Made by a program: the position numbers and the translations under genes. The notes below the pieces were generated by a model. It saw nothing but the letters and a program-made list of their open reading frames with translations. It made no database searches and was not told the DNA's origin. From Virgibacillus phasianinus (GTDB taxonomy: Bacteria > Bacillota > Bacilli > Bacillales > Amphibacillaceae), in NCBI RefSeq assembly GCF_002216775.1, contig NZ_CP022315.1, positions 2,232,001-2,296,000 of the forward strand: 64,000 nt of DNA, read 5' to 3'. This document shows positions 45,990-54,935 of the stretch, one piece after another; the stretch's first letter is position 1; every line of letters begins with the position of its first letter.

Positions 45990-47410
45990 TGGTTGTTGGT
46001 GAATTTGCAGAGAAACGGGATGTGGTCATAATTGGCGGCGGTCCTGGAGGATATAATGCAGCGATACGCGCTGCGCAGTTAGGAAAGTCTGTGACGCTAA
46101 TTGAAAAAGCATCACTTGGTGGCGTTTGTTTAAATCAAGGATGTGTACCATCTAAGGTTTTTGCACATGCAGCCAAACAGCTGGCAAGGGTTCCGGCAAT
46201 GAACAAAATGGGGATCGTAACGGCAGAACCGCATGTTGACTTTGATGCACTTATGTCCTACAAGGATAAAACAGTGAAGCAATTGCGGAGTGGCGTTGAA
46301 TCATTATGCAAGGCGAATAAAATTGAATTAATTACAGGCGAGGCCAATTTTACTGGAGAAAATAAAATTGGTGTTGCGAATGGTCATCAATTTGATATAT
46401 ATGAATTTGAATATGCCTTGATCGCGACAGGCAGCTCAACGATTGTACCGGATGGCGTACAGCCGGCAGATGAATGCATATTGCATCCCGAGACAATCTA
46501 TCAAATGACAGCCATTCCAGAGTCACTTCTTATATATGGCAGTGATTATATTGCTCTTGAAGCTGCGTTTAGTTTCAAAAAGCTCGGCAGTGATGTGGCA
46601 ATTGTCCTGAACGATCGGAGCGACTTTCCATTTGATGCCTCCATAAACCGCGAACTGAAACGTATTTTAAAAAAAGAAAAAATCAAGGTCTACCGGAACT
46701 ATCAACTGGAACGAGTGAATTCAGCAGATAAAGAGATAACAATAAATCTATTAAAAAACGGGGAAAAAGAAAAACTAACAGGTTCACGTCTGTATATGTC
46801 TGCCGAACGACAGGCGAATATTCAGGAGCTTGGTATAGAACGAATTGGTGTGAAGCAAACAAACAAGGGGTTTATTCAGACTGATCATACAATGAAAACA
46901 TCAGTCAGAAATATATTTGCCGCAGGGGATGTTACGGATGGTGCACCAAGCGCGGTACAAGCAATAAAACAGGGTAAAACAGCTGCAGAGACAATTTGTG
47001 GAATGAACAGTGAGGTTGACCTTACCCACATACCAACAGTGGTACATAGCAATCCGCCAATTGCTACAGTTGGTCTGACCGAAAAAAAAGCCGCAGATCA
47101 AGGGTATTCAGTAAAAATAAGCCAATCACAGTTGAGTGGAAATAGTTATGCAATGATTTCGGGAGAAAAATCTGGTATAGTAACTGTCATTAAAGATAGT
47201 GAGACAGATCTATTACTAGGAATTCATATAATAGGTGCTGGTGCGATTGAACTGATTAGTACCGGGGTTACAGCGCTTGAAATGGTGGCACGTGAAGAAG
47301 ATTTACGTTTTCCTTCCTATCCGCATCCAAGTATGAACGAAGGGTTGATGGAAGCATTGGACGGCTTATCAGACATGGCAATCCATGCACCGCCTAAAAA
47401 AGGAAAATAG
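45989..47410 (+). CDS. 2-oxoacid dehydrogenase complex, E3 dihydrolipoamide dehydrogenase
   Basis: 473 residues, flavoprotein disulfide reductase. FAD motif GGGPGGYNAAIRAAQLG, redox-active disulfide in CLNQGCVPSK, second nucleotide motif around LLIYGSDYIALEAAFSF (the usual GGGxxG is GSDYIA, a divergence in NAD binding), FAD motif IFAAGDVT and the catalytic His in YPHPSMNEG. It reoxidises the lipoyl arm with NAD. Its ATG overlaps the E2 stop. This is probably a complex-specific E3 distinct from the main PDH enzyme. Confidence 0.9.
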   Translation: MVVGEFAEKRDVVIIGGGPGGYNAAIRAAQLGKSVTLIEKASLGGVCLNQGCVPSKVFAHAAKQLARVPAMNKMGIVTAEPHVDFDALMSYKDKTVKQLRSGVESLCKANKIELITGEANFTGENKIGVANGHQFDIYEFEYALIATGSSTIVPDGVQPADECILHPETIYQMTAIPESLLIYGSDYIALEAAFSFKKLGSDVAIVLNDRSDFPFDASINRELKRILKKEKIKVYRNYQLERVNSADKEITINLLKNGEKEKLTGSRLYMSAERQANIQELGIERIGVKQTNKGFIQTDHTMKTSVRNIFAAGDVTDGAPSAVQAIKQGKTAAETICGMNSEVDLTHIPTVVHSNPPIATVGLTEKKAADQGYSVKISQSQLSGNSYAMISGEKSGIVTVIKDSETDLLLGIHIIGAGAIELISTGVTALEMVAREEDLRFPSYPHPSMNEGLMEALDGLSDMAIHAPPKKGK

Positions 47411-47486
47411 TAATTTGACAGTTTCGGAAACTCTCTATCTTGTGCGTAAACACAACAGATAATCAACAAACAAAGGAGAATTTCTT

Positions 47487-48887
47487 ATGTATCGAATCAA
47501 AGCTGTCCAAAAGCCGTCATTAATCGAAGCATTAGCGGTGACTATCGCTGTATTAATTGTGATTAGTTTTGGAATTATTTATTTTGAAGCAGCACCACAT
47601 ATACCACTGGTGCTGGCATTATTATTACTAGTGGTTTATGGACTTATGAAAAGAATCACCTACCAAACATTGGAGGAAGGGATAACTGAAGGAGCAAAAG
47701 CAGGAATGGGGGCAGTATTCCTCTTTTTCTTTATTGGCATATTAATTGCTTCCTGGATGATTGGCGGAACGATACCTTCACTGATTTACGGTGGATTTGA
47801 GCTTGTTACTCCGCATTTTTTCTTGGCAATCGTTTTTGTCGTAACTGCGGTTGTCGGACTTTGTGTAGGAAGCTCCTTGACCACAGTTGCAACGGCTGGC
47901 CTTGCTTTTATCGGTATTGCTACGGCGGCTGATGTCTCATTAGCTGTGACAGCGGGAGCGATTGTATCTGGTGCCTTTTTTGGCGATAAAATGTCGCCGT
48001 TGTCCGATACAACCAATATGGCCTCATCTATTTTAAAAGTCGATTTGTTTGAGCATATTCGCAATATGTCGTGGACGACCGTACCAGCATTTATGATTAC
48101 TCTAATCATTTTTGCAATTATTTCACCAGAAATTACGTCTGCCAGTTTTGCTGATATGGAGAAATTCCAACAGGGACTGCTCGATACGGGCCTAGTTACC
48201 TGGTATAACGGGTTAATTCCGGTCGTTGTCTTATTGATCTTTTCCATTATGAAAATACCGGCGTTATTAACATTGGCCAGCGGTGCTGCCAGTGCAGTTG
48301 TAATGGCATACATAAATGGATTTATTCCATTGAAGGATTTGCTTGGTGTACTTTTCGGTGGTTATGTTTCCGAAACAGGTGTTGAGGAAATTGATGCGTT
48401 GTTAACACGAGGCGGCCTAATTAGTATGATGTTTACCATTGGCATTGTGCTACTGGCATTAAGCCTAGGCGGCTTGTTATTTAAGCTTGGTATTGTTCCA
48501 AGGCTGCTTGAGTCAATTGAAAGCATGCTGAAAAAGGCAGGATCTGTTATTGCTGCCGCAGCGTTTACCGCTATTGGAATTAACGTCCTGATTGGTGAGC
48601 AATATTTATCCATTCTATTGACTGGTGAAGCATATCAATCACGGTTTGCGAGGGTTGGATTGGCAAATAAAAATCTATCGCGGGTGGCAGAAGATGCCGG
48701 AACAGTCGTAAACCCGCTTGTTCCATGGAGCGTTTGCGGGGCGTTTATCACTTCAACATTAGGTGTATCGACGCTGGCCTACTTTCCATTTGCTTTCTTT
48801 TGCTTACTGTCGCCAATTTTGACGATTCTATTTGGATTTACCGGTAAGACATTGACCTATATTGACAAAAGTTCATCGCAAGCATAA
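47487..48887 (+). CDS. NhaC family antiporter inside the aromatic operon
   Basis: 466 residues, eleven or twelve membrane segments. The signature FFGDKMSPLSDTTNMASSI holds the conserved Asp residues, and a second diagnostic stretch AEDAGTVVNPLVPWSVCGAF is near the C-terminus. The family includes Na+/H+ antiporters and the malate/lactate exchanger MleN. Position between E3 and hpaG1 in a catabolic operon suggests exchange of an organic acid or sodium-coupled uptake of the substrate rather than pH homeostasis; this is inference. CAAAGGAG precedes the ATG. Confidence 0.85.
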   Translation: MYRIKAVQKPSLIEALAVTIAVLIVISFGIIYFEAAPHIPLVLALLLLVVYGLMKRITYQTLEEGITEGAKAGMGAVFLFFFIGILIASWMIGGTIPSLIYGGFELVTPHFFLAIVFVVTAVVGLCVGSSLTTVATAGLAFIGIATAADVSLAVTAGAIVSGAFFGDKMSPLSDTTNMASSILKVDLFEHIRNMSWTTVPAFMITLIIFAIISPEITSASFADMEKFQQGLLDTGLVTWYNGLIPVVVLLIFSIMKIPALLTLASGAASAVVMAYINGFIPLKDLLGVLFGGYVSETGVEEIDALLTRGGLISMMFTIGIVLLALSLGGLLFKLGIVPRLLESIESMLKKAGSVIAAAAFTAIGINVLIGEQYLSILLTGEAYQSRFARVGLANKNLSRVAEDAGTVVNPLVPWSVCGAFITSTLGVSTLAYFPFAFFCLLSPILTILFGFTGKTLTYIDKSSSQA

Positions 48888-48906
48888 ACAAACAAGGAGG
48901 GATATT

Positions 48907-49698
48907 GTGCATCGGGCAAAAGTGAAATTTGCTGGATCTGATCAATTTGACGAAATAAGTACCGATTATTCGGATGATATTACATGGAATGGCAGAACCT
49001 TTAATCATCGTGACGTTTCCTTTCAATCACCAGTAACAGGAACAATCTATGGCACGCTGTTAAACTTTAAGGGGCAGCTTGAGTTGATGAAAGACTCCCT
49101 GCATGACAAACCATATAATGCTCCACCCGAAAAACCAATTATGTATATTAAACCTGGGAATACGGTAAATAGCCATAATAATGCAGTTGCCATTCCTAAG
49201 GATGAAAACACTGTTCAAGTTGGGGCAGCACTTGGAGTTGTTTTTGGGAAAACAGCGACGAATGTAGCTAAGGACCATGTAATGGATTATATTGCAGGCT
49301 ATACCATTGTAAACGATGTTAGCATTCCACATGAAAGCTTTTATCGGCCGGATATTAAAAATAAAGTACGCGACGGATTTTGTCCGGTAGGGCCATGGGT
49401 TATTGACCGTGACGCGGTAAACGACCCGGATCATATAATCATTCGTGTTTACGTAAACGGGGAACTTGTCCAGGAAAATAACACGAAAAATCTGGTTCGT
49501 TCCGTCGCGCAATTAATATCGGAAGTTACTGATTTCATGACTTTATACAAAGGGGATACGCTCCTTGTCGGAGTGCCGGAACATGCGCCACTCGTGAAAA
49601 AAGGTGATTCCGTTCGTATTGAATTGTCAGAAGTAGGTTTTTTGGAAAATACATTTGTTGACGAAGCGGATCTTGTTCCGGGAGGTGGACAGCGGTGA
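48907..49698 (+). CDS. hpaG1: Fumarylacetoacetate hydrolase family protein, HpaG N-half type
   Basis: 263 residues from GTG 48907 (AAGGAGGG six bases upstream; a TTG further up lies within the previous gene). YIKPGNTV, YIAGYTIVNDVSIPHESFYRP and KVRDGFCPVGPW follow the N-terminal half of the E. coli bifunctional HpaG. Together with the next gene it should decarboxylate and isomerise 5-oxo-pent-3-ene-1,2,5-tricarboxylate. About 45 extra N-terminal residues precede the FAH domain. Stop and next start overlap by 4 bases. Confidence 0.88.
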   Translation: MHRAKVKFAGSDQFDEISTDYSDDITWNGRTFNHRDVSFQSPVTGTIYGTLLNFKGQLELMKDSLHDKPYNAPPEKPIMYIKPGNTVNSHNNAVAIPKDENTVQVGAALGVVFGKTATNVAKDHVMDYIAGYTIVNDVSIPHESFYRPDIKNKVRDGFCPVGPWVIDRDAVNDPDHIIIRVYVNGELVQENNTKNLVRSVAQLISEVTDFMTLYKGDTLLVGVPEHAPLVKKGDSVRIELSEVGFLENTFVDEADLVPGGGQR

Positions 49699-50450
49699 AG
49701 CATGCACGTGTTGCTTGTTTTGGAGGAATCCATGAGGCAGAAGTGATTGAGGATCAATTGAAGCTTGCTGATGGACGAATAATTGGACAATCTGATGTAG
49801 TATGGTTGACACCAATCGAAGCGAGTACGATTTTTGTACTTGGACTGAACTATGCAGACCATGCAAACGAAATTAGTTTTAAGGCACCGGAAGAACCACT
49901 TGTATTTTTAAAAGGACCAAATACGGTTGTTGGTCATGACGGCCAAACAAGACGTCCCAGTGGTGCCACACATATGCATTATGAATGTGAGCTTGCTGTT
50001 GTAATTGGCAGAACAGCACGTCATGTAAAAAAAGACGATGCGTATTCTTATGTGAAAGGGTATACCATTGCCAACGACTATGTGATACGTGATTATTTGG
50101 AAAACTATTATCGCCCTAATTTACGCGCGAAAAACAGGGATACTTTGACACCAATTGGTCCCTGGTATGTGGATCGTGATGATATTGACAACCCGATGAA
50201 CTTGGGACTCCGCACATATGTGAATGGCGAACTGAAGCAGGAAGGAACAACGAAAGACATGGTGTTCGATATTCCGTATTTAATTGAATATCTGAGCAGC
50301 TTCATGACGCTAAGTGAAAATGACATAATTCTAACAGGAACACCGAAAGGAACAGTCCATATCTATGAGGGTGATGTAGTAGAAACTGAGATAGAAGGTA
50401 TTGGGTCGTTGAAAAGCACCATAGTTGGGGACAAGAATTTCGGACGGTAA
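49695..50450 (+). CDS. hpaG2: Fumarylacetoacetate hydrolase family protein, HpaG C-half type
   Basis: 251 residues from GTG 49695 with GGAGGTGG upstream. It matches the C-terminal half of E. coli HpaG: LGLNYADHANEISF, the metal-binding MHYECELAVVIG, NDYVIRDYLENYYRPNLRAK and TGTPKGT. The metal-binding Glu and Asp residues are kept, so this half is probably catalytic. The pair encodes as two proteins what enterobacteria fuse into one. Confidence 0.9.
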   Translation: MKHARVACFGGIHEAEVIEDQLKLADGRIIGQSDVVWLTPIEASTIFVLGLNYADHANEISFKAPEEPLVFLKGPNTVVGHDGQTRRPSGATHMHYECELAVVIGRTARHVKKDDAYSYVKGYTIANDYVIRDYLENYYRPNLRAKNRDTLTPIGPWYVDRDDIDNPMNLGLRTYVNGELKQEGTTKDMVFDIPYLIEYLSSFMTLSENDIILTGTPKGTVHIYEGDVVETEIEGIGSLKSTIVGDKNFGR

Positions 50451-50466
50451 GGAGAGAGGAAAGCTA

Positions 50467-50853
50467 ATGCCACACATAACAGTTGAATACACAGATAATA
50501 TTCAAAGCGAAGCAAATATTGGCGGGTTTTTGAAAAAAATTAATCAATCATTGATTTCAGAAGGTGACACATTTTCACCTGGTGCAATCAGGTCGCGTGC
50601 CGTTAAGCTGACCGAGTATTTTGTTGCGGATGGAACCGGTGAAGATGATGCATTTGTCCATGTAACCATGAAAATTGCACCAGGCCGGTCCAAAGAGGTA
50701 AAAAAAGCTGCTTGTGATCATTTATTTGAAATGATGCAGGAGCACTTTAACAGCCTGTTTGAGGATCGCTATTTAGCGCTTTCGCTAGAACTGTTTGAGT
50801 TCGGTGAAGATGGCACGTATAAACAAAATAATATTCATAATCGCTATAAATAA
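50467..50853 (+). CDS. hpaF: 5-carboxymethyl-2-hydroxymuconate delta-isomerase
   Basis: 128 residues, tautomerase-like CHMI fold. After Met removal the N-terminus is Pro, the catalytic base of the family (PHITVEYTDNI). The conserved RSRAVKLTEYFVADG and GRSKEVKKAACDHLFEMM segments follow. The start at 50467 is fixed by the need for Pro at position 2 and by AAGGAGAG upstream. It isomerises the HpaE product before decarboxylation. It is the last gene of the operon. Confidence 0.93.
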   Translation: MPHITVEYTDNIQSEANIGGFLKKINQSLISEGDTFSPGAIRSRAVKLTEYFVADGTGEDDAFVHVTMKIAPGRSKEVKKAACDHLFEMMQEHFNSLFEDRYLALSLELFEFGEDGTYKQNNIHNRYK

Positions 50854-50857
50854 TCAA

Positions 50858-50902
50858 ACAAGCCCATTAGGAGTTCAGTCAATTTCCTGATGGGCTTTAT
50901 TT
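50858..50902. terminator. Bidirectional terminator between hpaF and the NAT gene
   Basis: AAGCCCATTAGGA pairs with TCCTGATGGGCTT, followed by TATTTC; A-rich on the left side. Confidence 0.82.
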
Positions 50903-50912
50903 CTATAAACTG

Positions 50913-51656
50913 TTATAACTTAATATCAAAATACTTTTTCAAAACGGTTGGTTCCTCTCCAGCCTCAACCTTCGTCTTTTGCCTTTCCCCATTATGGGTA
51001 AGGATTAGGGAATTTCCTGAAAGTGTAACACGTCCGTTTGAAGTGGCGATTGATACGATTTTCTTTTGCGTAAAATGAGACTCTGGTGAAGTTTGATTAA
51101 ACTGGCAAGCATCTTCGAACTCGGCTAGCTTTTTCCCCTTTGTGTCGAGACGGTATAACGTATCCCATTCGTTTTTGTTCTGCCTTTGTAAATCATAGAT
51201 ACCGTCTTGAACCTTCATCAGACGGTATGTTCCACTAATATCTTTCCGTGCTTCACCTGTCAGGGGAAGGGGGAATCTTGCTGAATCACCAAATCCGACA
51301 TCCACTAGGTACGGCTGATCAAGCTCAACAATTAGACATGCATGGCTTCCTTCAAATGCCCAGGAGCCATCGGGACGTTGAACAGTCGCCGATACAATAC
51401 GACTATTGAAGCCAAGTCTTTGCAATAGCCAGTTAAATAGACCGTTTAATTCGTAGCAAAAACCACCCCGATGGTTTATAACGATTTTCCTGTAATAGGT
51501 TTCAACATCCAGTGCAATTGGAATTTGATGAATCACGTCCAAGTTTTCAAATGGAACGTGGAGCATATGTTGTAATTGCAGATGATTTAGTGTTTTCAGG
51601 CTTATATCATTATTATTCGTGCTGATTCGTTTTAAATATTGTTCGACTTTCATCAT
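50913..51656 (-). CDS. nat: Arylamine N-acetyltransferase
   Basis: 247 residues. The catalytic Cys lies in HRGGFCYELNGLF, His in FEGSHACLIVE, and Asp in YLVDVGFGDSARFP; the triad is complete. HVPFENLDVIH near the N-terminus is also typical. It transfers acetyl or other acyl groups from CoA to arylamines and hydrazines. It lies 28 bases after the MFS gene on the same strand, suggesting a two-gene detoxification unit convergent with the aromatic operon. Confidence 0.93.
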   Translation of the reverse strand: MMKVEQYLKRISTNNNDISLKTLNHLQLQHMLHVPFENLDVIHQIPIALDVETYYRKIVINHRGGFCYELNGLFNWLLQRLGFNSRIVSATVQRPDGSWAFEGSHACLIVELDQPYLVDVGFGDSARFPLPLTGEARKDISGTYRLMKVQDGIYDLQRQNKNEWDTLYRLDTKGKKLAEFEDACQFNQTSPESHFTQKKIVSIATSNGRVTLSGNSLILTHNGERQKTKVEAGEEPTVLKKYFDIKL

Positions 51657-51684
51657 TTGGTCCGCTGCCCCCTATTTTTAAAAA

Positions 51685-52842
51685 TTAGTTATCCGCCCAT
51701 TTCATGCGAACGAGATACCACAGTGCCCCTAGTAATGCGAAAGCGCCACAAAGGAGCGGTAAAGCTTGAAATGACCATATCTTGATAATCCAGCCACCGA
51801 AAACGGAGCCCAATGTAATACCTGCGTACATCGCTGTTTGGTTCCAAGCCATTGCTGTACCAAGTCTGTCTGGATATTTTTGCGCCAGCCTGGCCTGATA
51901 CGATGAAAATGAAACATATCCTGCAAATGACCAGACTGCAAGCAATGGCCAGATCCATAGCCAAGTGGAAAATAACACGCCAATTAATGCCAAGGCTACA
52001 GCAAGCGCAATCAAGCTAAAAAGTGAAACAGCTTGGATATTCCATAAATCCGCCAGCCGGCCTCCGGATAAACTACCAGCAATGGCTCCGATTCCGTATA
52101 CAATCAATGATGCCGCAACAAGGTCCGAGGAAAAGTCGTTGACTGATTTTAATCCTGTCCCAAGAAAAGTATATAAACCATAAACTGCTCCAGCCCAGAA
52201 CATGGTGACAGCTACATCCAAAAGAATCCTGCCAAGCTCTCCCATTTTTGGAACTGCTGGCTTTTTTTGCAAATCTGACTTCTGACTCGGCCAAACACGG
52301 ACATTTAAAATAGCAAGTGCAATTGCTGCAATTGCTAATGTATAAAAAATATATTGCCATCCGAAAATCTGGGCGGATACTGTCCCGATTGGAGCTCCAG
52401 TCCATAATGCGGTAAGGAATCCGGAAGTTACAATGGCCAGCCATCTTCCACCTTTGCCACTTGGCGCCGAATCCCCCGTGACGGCAAAGACGGATGAGGT
52501 CACCATTGAGGCGGCCAGTCCGGCTAAAATGCGACTTCCTAAAAGTACAGAAAATGTTGGCGCTAATCCAGTGATTACATTTGCAATCATAAAGCCAATG
52601 AGGCCATACGTAATCATCTTTCTACGCCCCCATTTATCTGAGAATGCACCAAACCATGGCGCGCCTAAGGCATACATAAGGGAAAAAGCCGTAACCATCC
52701 AACCTGCTTTGGATGGGGTGATCTGATATTGTTCGGCTATAGATGGCAGTAGTGGGGAGACTACAAATAAGTCTGTACCAATGATAAATAATGTAATCCA
52801 ACCAGTCAGTAGCTGAAGCCGCTTATGCCAAACATTTTTCAT
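51685..52842 (-). CDS. MFS transporter, DHA1-like drug/metabolite efflux
   Basis: 385 residues, twelve membrane segments. The loop 2-3 motif GAFSDKWGRRKM and the motif C-like GAPIGT in helix 5 (SGFLTALWTGAPIGTV) identify an antiporter of the DHA1 group. The substrate is unknown. GGAG lies eight bases before the ATG. Shared transcription with the arylamine acetyltransferase hints at export of aromatic compounds. Confidence 0.85.
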   Translation of the reverse strand: MKNVWHKRLQLLTGWITLFIIGTDLFVVSPLLPSIAEQYQITPSKAGWMVTAFSLMYALGAPWFGAFSDKWGRRKMITYGLIGFMIANVITGLAPTFSVLLGSRILAGLAASMVTSSVFAVTGDSAPSGKGGRWLAIVTSGFLTALWTGAPIGTVSAQIFGWQYIFYTLAIAAIALAILNVRVWPSQKSDLQKKPAVPKMGELGRILLDVAVTMFWAGAVYGLYTFLGTGLKSVNDFSSDLVAASLIVYGIGAIAGSLSGGRLADLWNIQAVSLFSLIALAVALALIGVLFSTWLWIWPLLAVWSFAGYVSFSSYQARLAQKYPDRLGTAMAWNQTAMYAGITLGSVFGGWIIKIWSFQALPLLCGAFALLGALWYLVRMKWADN

Positions 52843-52926
52843 ATAATCATCTCCACAAAAATCAATGTTTCCATCTTACATTTATTTATTTGAATTAGGT
52901 AAACTAAACGAAAAGGAGGTTATTTA

Positions 52927-53025
52927 ATGGCGAAAGATAAAAAGAAGAAACACAAAAGTAAGGAAGAACTGAACGATATGAAAAATAAAAATAAATACAG
53001 AACGAATCGTCCACCTGGAAATTAA
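52927..53025 (+). CDS. 32-residue basic small protein
   Basis: MAKDKKKKHKSKEELNDMKN, then a short tail ending RTNRPPGN. It has a perfect AAAAGGAGG six bases before the ATG and a strong terminator 18 bases after the stop, so it is very likely translated. A third of the residues are Lys. It has no membrane segment and is presumably disordered; nucleic acid binding is plausible. I recognise no family. Confidence 0.7.
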   Translation: MAKDKKKKHKSKEELNDMKNKNKYRTNRPPGN

Positions 53026-53040
53026 AATAAACGTTTACTG

Positions 53041-53093
53041 CACACTTAACCCTGTATCCGAAGCAATTCCCAACACAGGGTTAAGTGTTTTTC
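53041..53093 (+). terminator. Rho-independent terminator after the 32-residue protein
   Basis: CACTTAACCCTGT pairs exactly with ACAGGGTTAAGTG, 19-base loop, then TTTTTC. Confidence 0.88.
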
Positions 53094-53229
53094 GTTCCTT
53101 CATAATTTCATTGTATCACGCAGTTTTTAATAATTTAATAAAAATGCACATAAGCTGTTGGAATTGTAAAAATACATATATCAATGGATAATAAAAAGTA
53201 TAAATTGCTGAAGGAAAGAGGTTTTTAAC

Positions 53230-54021
53230 ATGGAATTAGGTTTAAAAGGAAAGTCCGTTATCGTAACAGCTGCAAGTAAAGGTCTAGGTCGAGCCATAGC
53301 CACCGAATTTGCCAGAGAAGGGGCTCATGTTTTATTAGCAAGTCGAAGCGAAGAAACACTTCAAACTGCTGTAACAGAGATTAAAAACGAAACATCAAAC
53401 AAAAATGTGGATTATATTGTATGTGACATGAAGGACAAAGAAGCTATTCAGGCAATGGTGGAGAAAGCTTCAAAGAGGAATGGAACGGTTGATGTATTGA
53501 TTAATAATGCCGGTGGGCCGCCGGCGGGAAAATTTTTGGATATGACAGATGAGGATTGGTACCATGCATTTGAATTGAATTTACTAAGTTTTATTCGCAC
53601 AACGCGTGCAGTAGTTCCATTCATGCAAAAACAAAACCAGGGTCACATTGTGAACATCGCTTCATCATCCATAAAGCAAAATCTGGATAATTTGGTGCTT
53701 TCAAATACCATGCGCCCGGGAATCGCAGGTCTTGCAAAGAGTTTATCACAAGAATTGGGTGAAGATAATATACTAGTCAATACGGTTGGTCCTGGAACAA
53801 TTGAAACAGACCGGATTCGTGCATTGAACCATCACCGGGCGGTTCAAACAGGCAGTTCTGTTGCTGAAGTCAAACAGAAGGCGGAACGGCAGGTCCCGAT
53901 GAAACGCTATGGTCGGCCAGATGAGTTTGCCAGGGCAATTGTATTTCTTGCTTCTGGTGCGAATACGTATATTTCAGGTCAATCGCTTATTGTTGATGGT
54001 GGTTTAGTTAAAGCACTTTAA
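53230..54021 (+). CDS. SDR family oxidoreductase lacking the canonical Tyr-x3-Lys
   Basis: 263 residues, classical SDR fold. The cofactor motif is TAASKGLGRAIA (13-24, Ala in place of the first Gly) and NNAG is at 92-95. The usual Ser is at 145. Thirteen residues later, where the catalytic Tyr should be, there is Ser158, and Arg162 replaces the Lys (LSNTMRPG). The C-terminus YISGQSLIVDGGL is normal. Annotators often call such proteins 3-oxoacyl-ACP reductase, but the altered tetrad makes that doubtful. It stands alone, AAAGAGG upstream. Confidence 0.85.
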   Translation: MELGLKGKSVIVTAASKGLGRAIATEFAREGAHVLLASRSEETLQTAVTEIKNETSNKNVDYIVCDMKDKEAIQAMVEKASKRNGTVDVLINNAGGPPAGKFLDMTDEDWYHAFELNLLSFIRTTRAVVPFMQKQNQGHIVNIASSSIKQNLDNLVLSNTMRPGIAGLAKSLSQELGEDNILVNTVGPGTIETDRIRALNHHRAVQTGSSVAEVKQKAERQVPMKRYGRPDEFARAIVFLASGANTYISGQSLIVDGGLVKAL

Positions 54022-54108
54022 AAAAGTGTTTCTTATTGTTTGCCAAATGCAACATTTATGTGTATGGTGAACAATAAGTACTTTTGACAAATGGGGCGGA
54101 TGATGAAC

Positions 54109-54924
54109 ATGATGGATTATTTGGAAAGCTTGGACCCTGTGGTTATCACAATCATAGCAACATTATTTACCTGGGGGATGACCGCATTTGGTGCCTCGCT
54201 CGTGTTTACGCAAAAAAATATGAATCAAAAGTTTTTGGATAGTATGCTTGGTTTTGCAGGAGGGGTTATGATTGCGGCCAGTTTCTGGTCATTGCTTTCA
54301 CCAGCAATAAGTATGGCCGAAGATGGTCCATTACCCGGTTGGATCCCAGCAGCTATCGGCTTTATGCTTGGTGGATTGTTTTTATGGGGTGTAGACAAAA
54401 TTCTTCCACATTTACACCCGGGGCTATCAATGGACAGTGCGGAGGGTATTAACCCAAATAAGAAAAAACGTAGTACCTTACTAGTGCTAGCGATCACGTT
54501 GCATAATATCCCGGAAGGTCTTGCTGTTGGGGTAGCATTCGGTGCGGTTGCAGCGGGATTAAATTCTACGACGATAGCCAGTGCTGTAGCTCTTGCAATC
54601 GGAATTGGTATTCAAAACTTCCCTGAAGGTGTAGCAGTTGCCATGCCGCTCAGAGGAAACGGCATGTCTCGAAGAAAAAGTTTTATGTACGGGCAAGCAT
54701 CCGGGTTGGTGGAGCCGATATCGGCAGTGATTGGTGTACTTGCAGTTACGTTTATTGAACCAATGCTTCCATATGCATTAAGTTTCGCCGCCGGAGCGAT
54801 GATCTTCGTTGTGGTGGAAGAGGTAGTACCGAGTTCCCAGGAAAACGGGTACAAAGATTTGGCATCCTTAACACTTATGGTCGGATTTACAGTTATGATG
54901 ATTTTAGATGTAGCTTTAGGTTAA
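54109..54924 (+). CDS. ZIP family divalent metal transporter
   Basis: About 271 residues, eight membrane segments. The metal-transport helices carry [16 protein letters not shown] and [17 protein letters not shown], the HNxPEG and NxPEG motifs of GufA/ZupT-type ZIP proteins, and [11 protein letters not shown]. It imports zinc or related ions. Several ATG codons lie at 54091-54112. GGGGCGG at 54094-54100 points to 54109 as the start; an upstream ATG at 54091 has no ribosome binding site. Confidence 0.88.
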   Translation: MMDYLESLDPVVITIIATLFTWGMTAFGASLVFTQKNMNQKFLDSMLGFAGGVMIAASFWSLLSPAISMAEDGPLPGWIPAAIGFMLGGLFLWGVDKILPHLHPGLSMDSAEGINPNKKKRSTLLVLAITLHNIPEGLAVGVAFGAVAAGLNSTTIASAVALAIGIGIQNFPEGVAVAMPLRGNGMSRRKSFMYGQASGLVEPISAVIGVLAVTFIEPMLPYALSFAAGAMIFVVVEEVVPSSQENGYKDLASLTLMVGFTVMMILDVALG

Positions 54925-54935
54925 TTGGAACAGAG

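Noticed and set aside
47786-48313. 175-codon minus-strand frame inside the second NhaC gene
   Set aside because: Also an antisense shadow with composition mirroring the real gene; no start signals.
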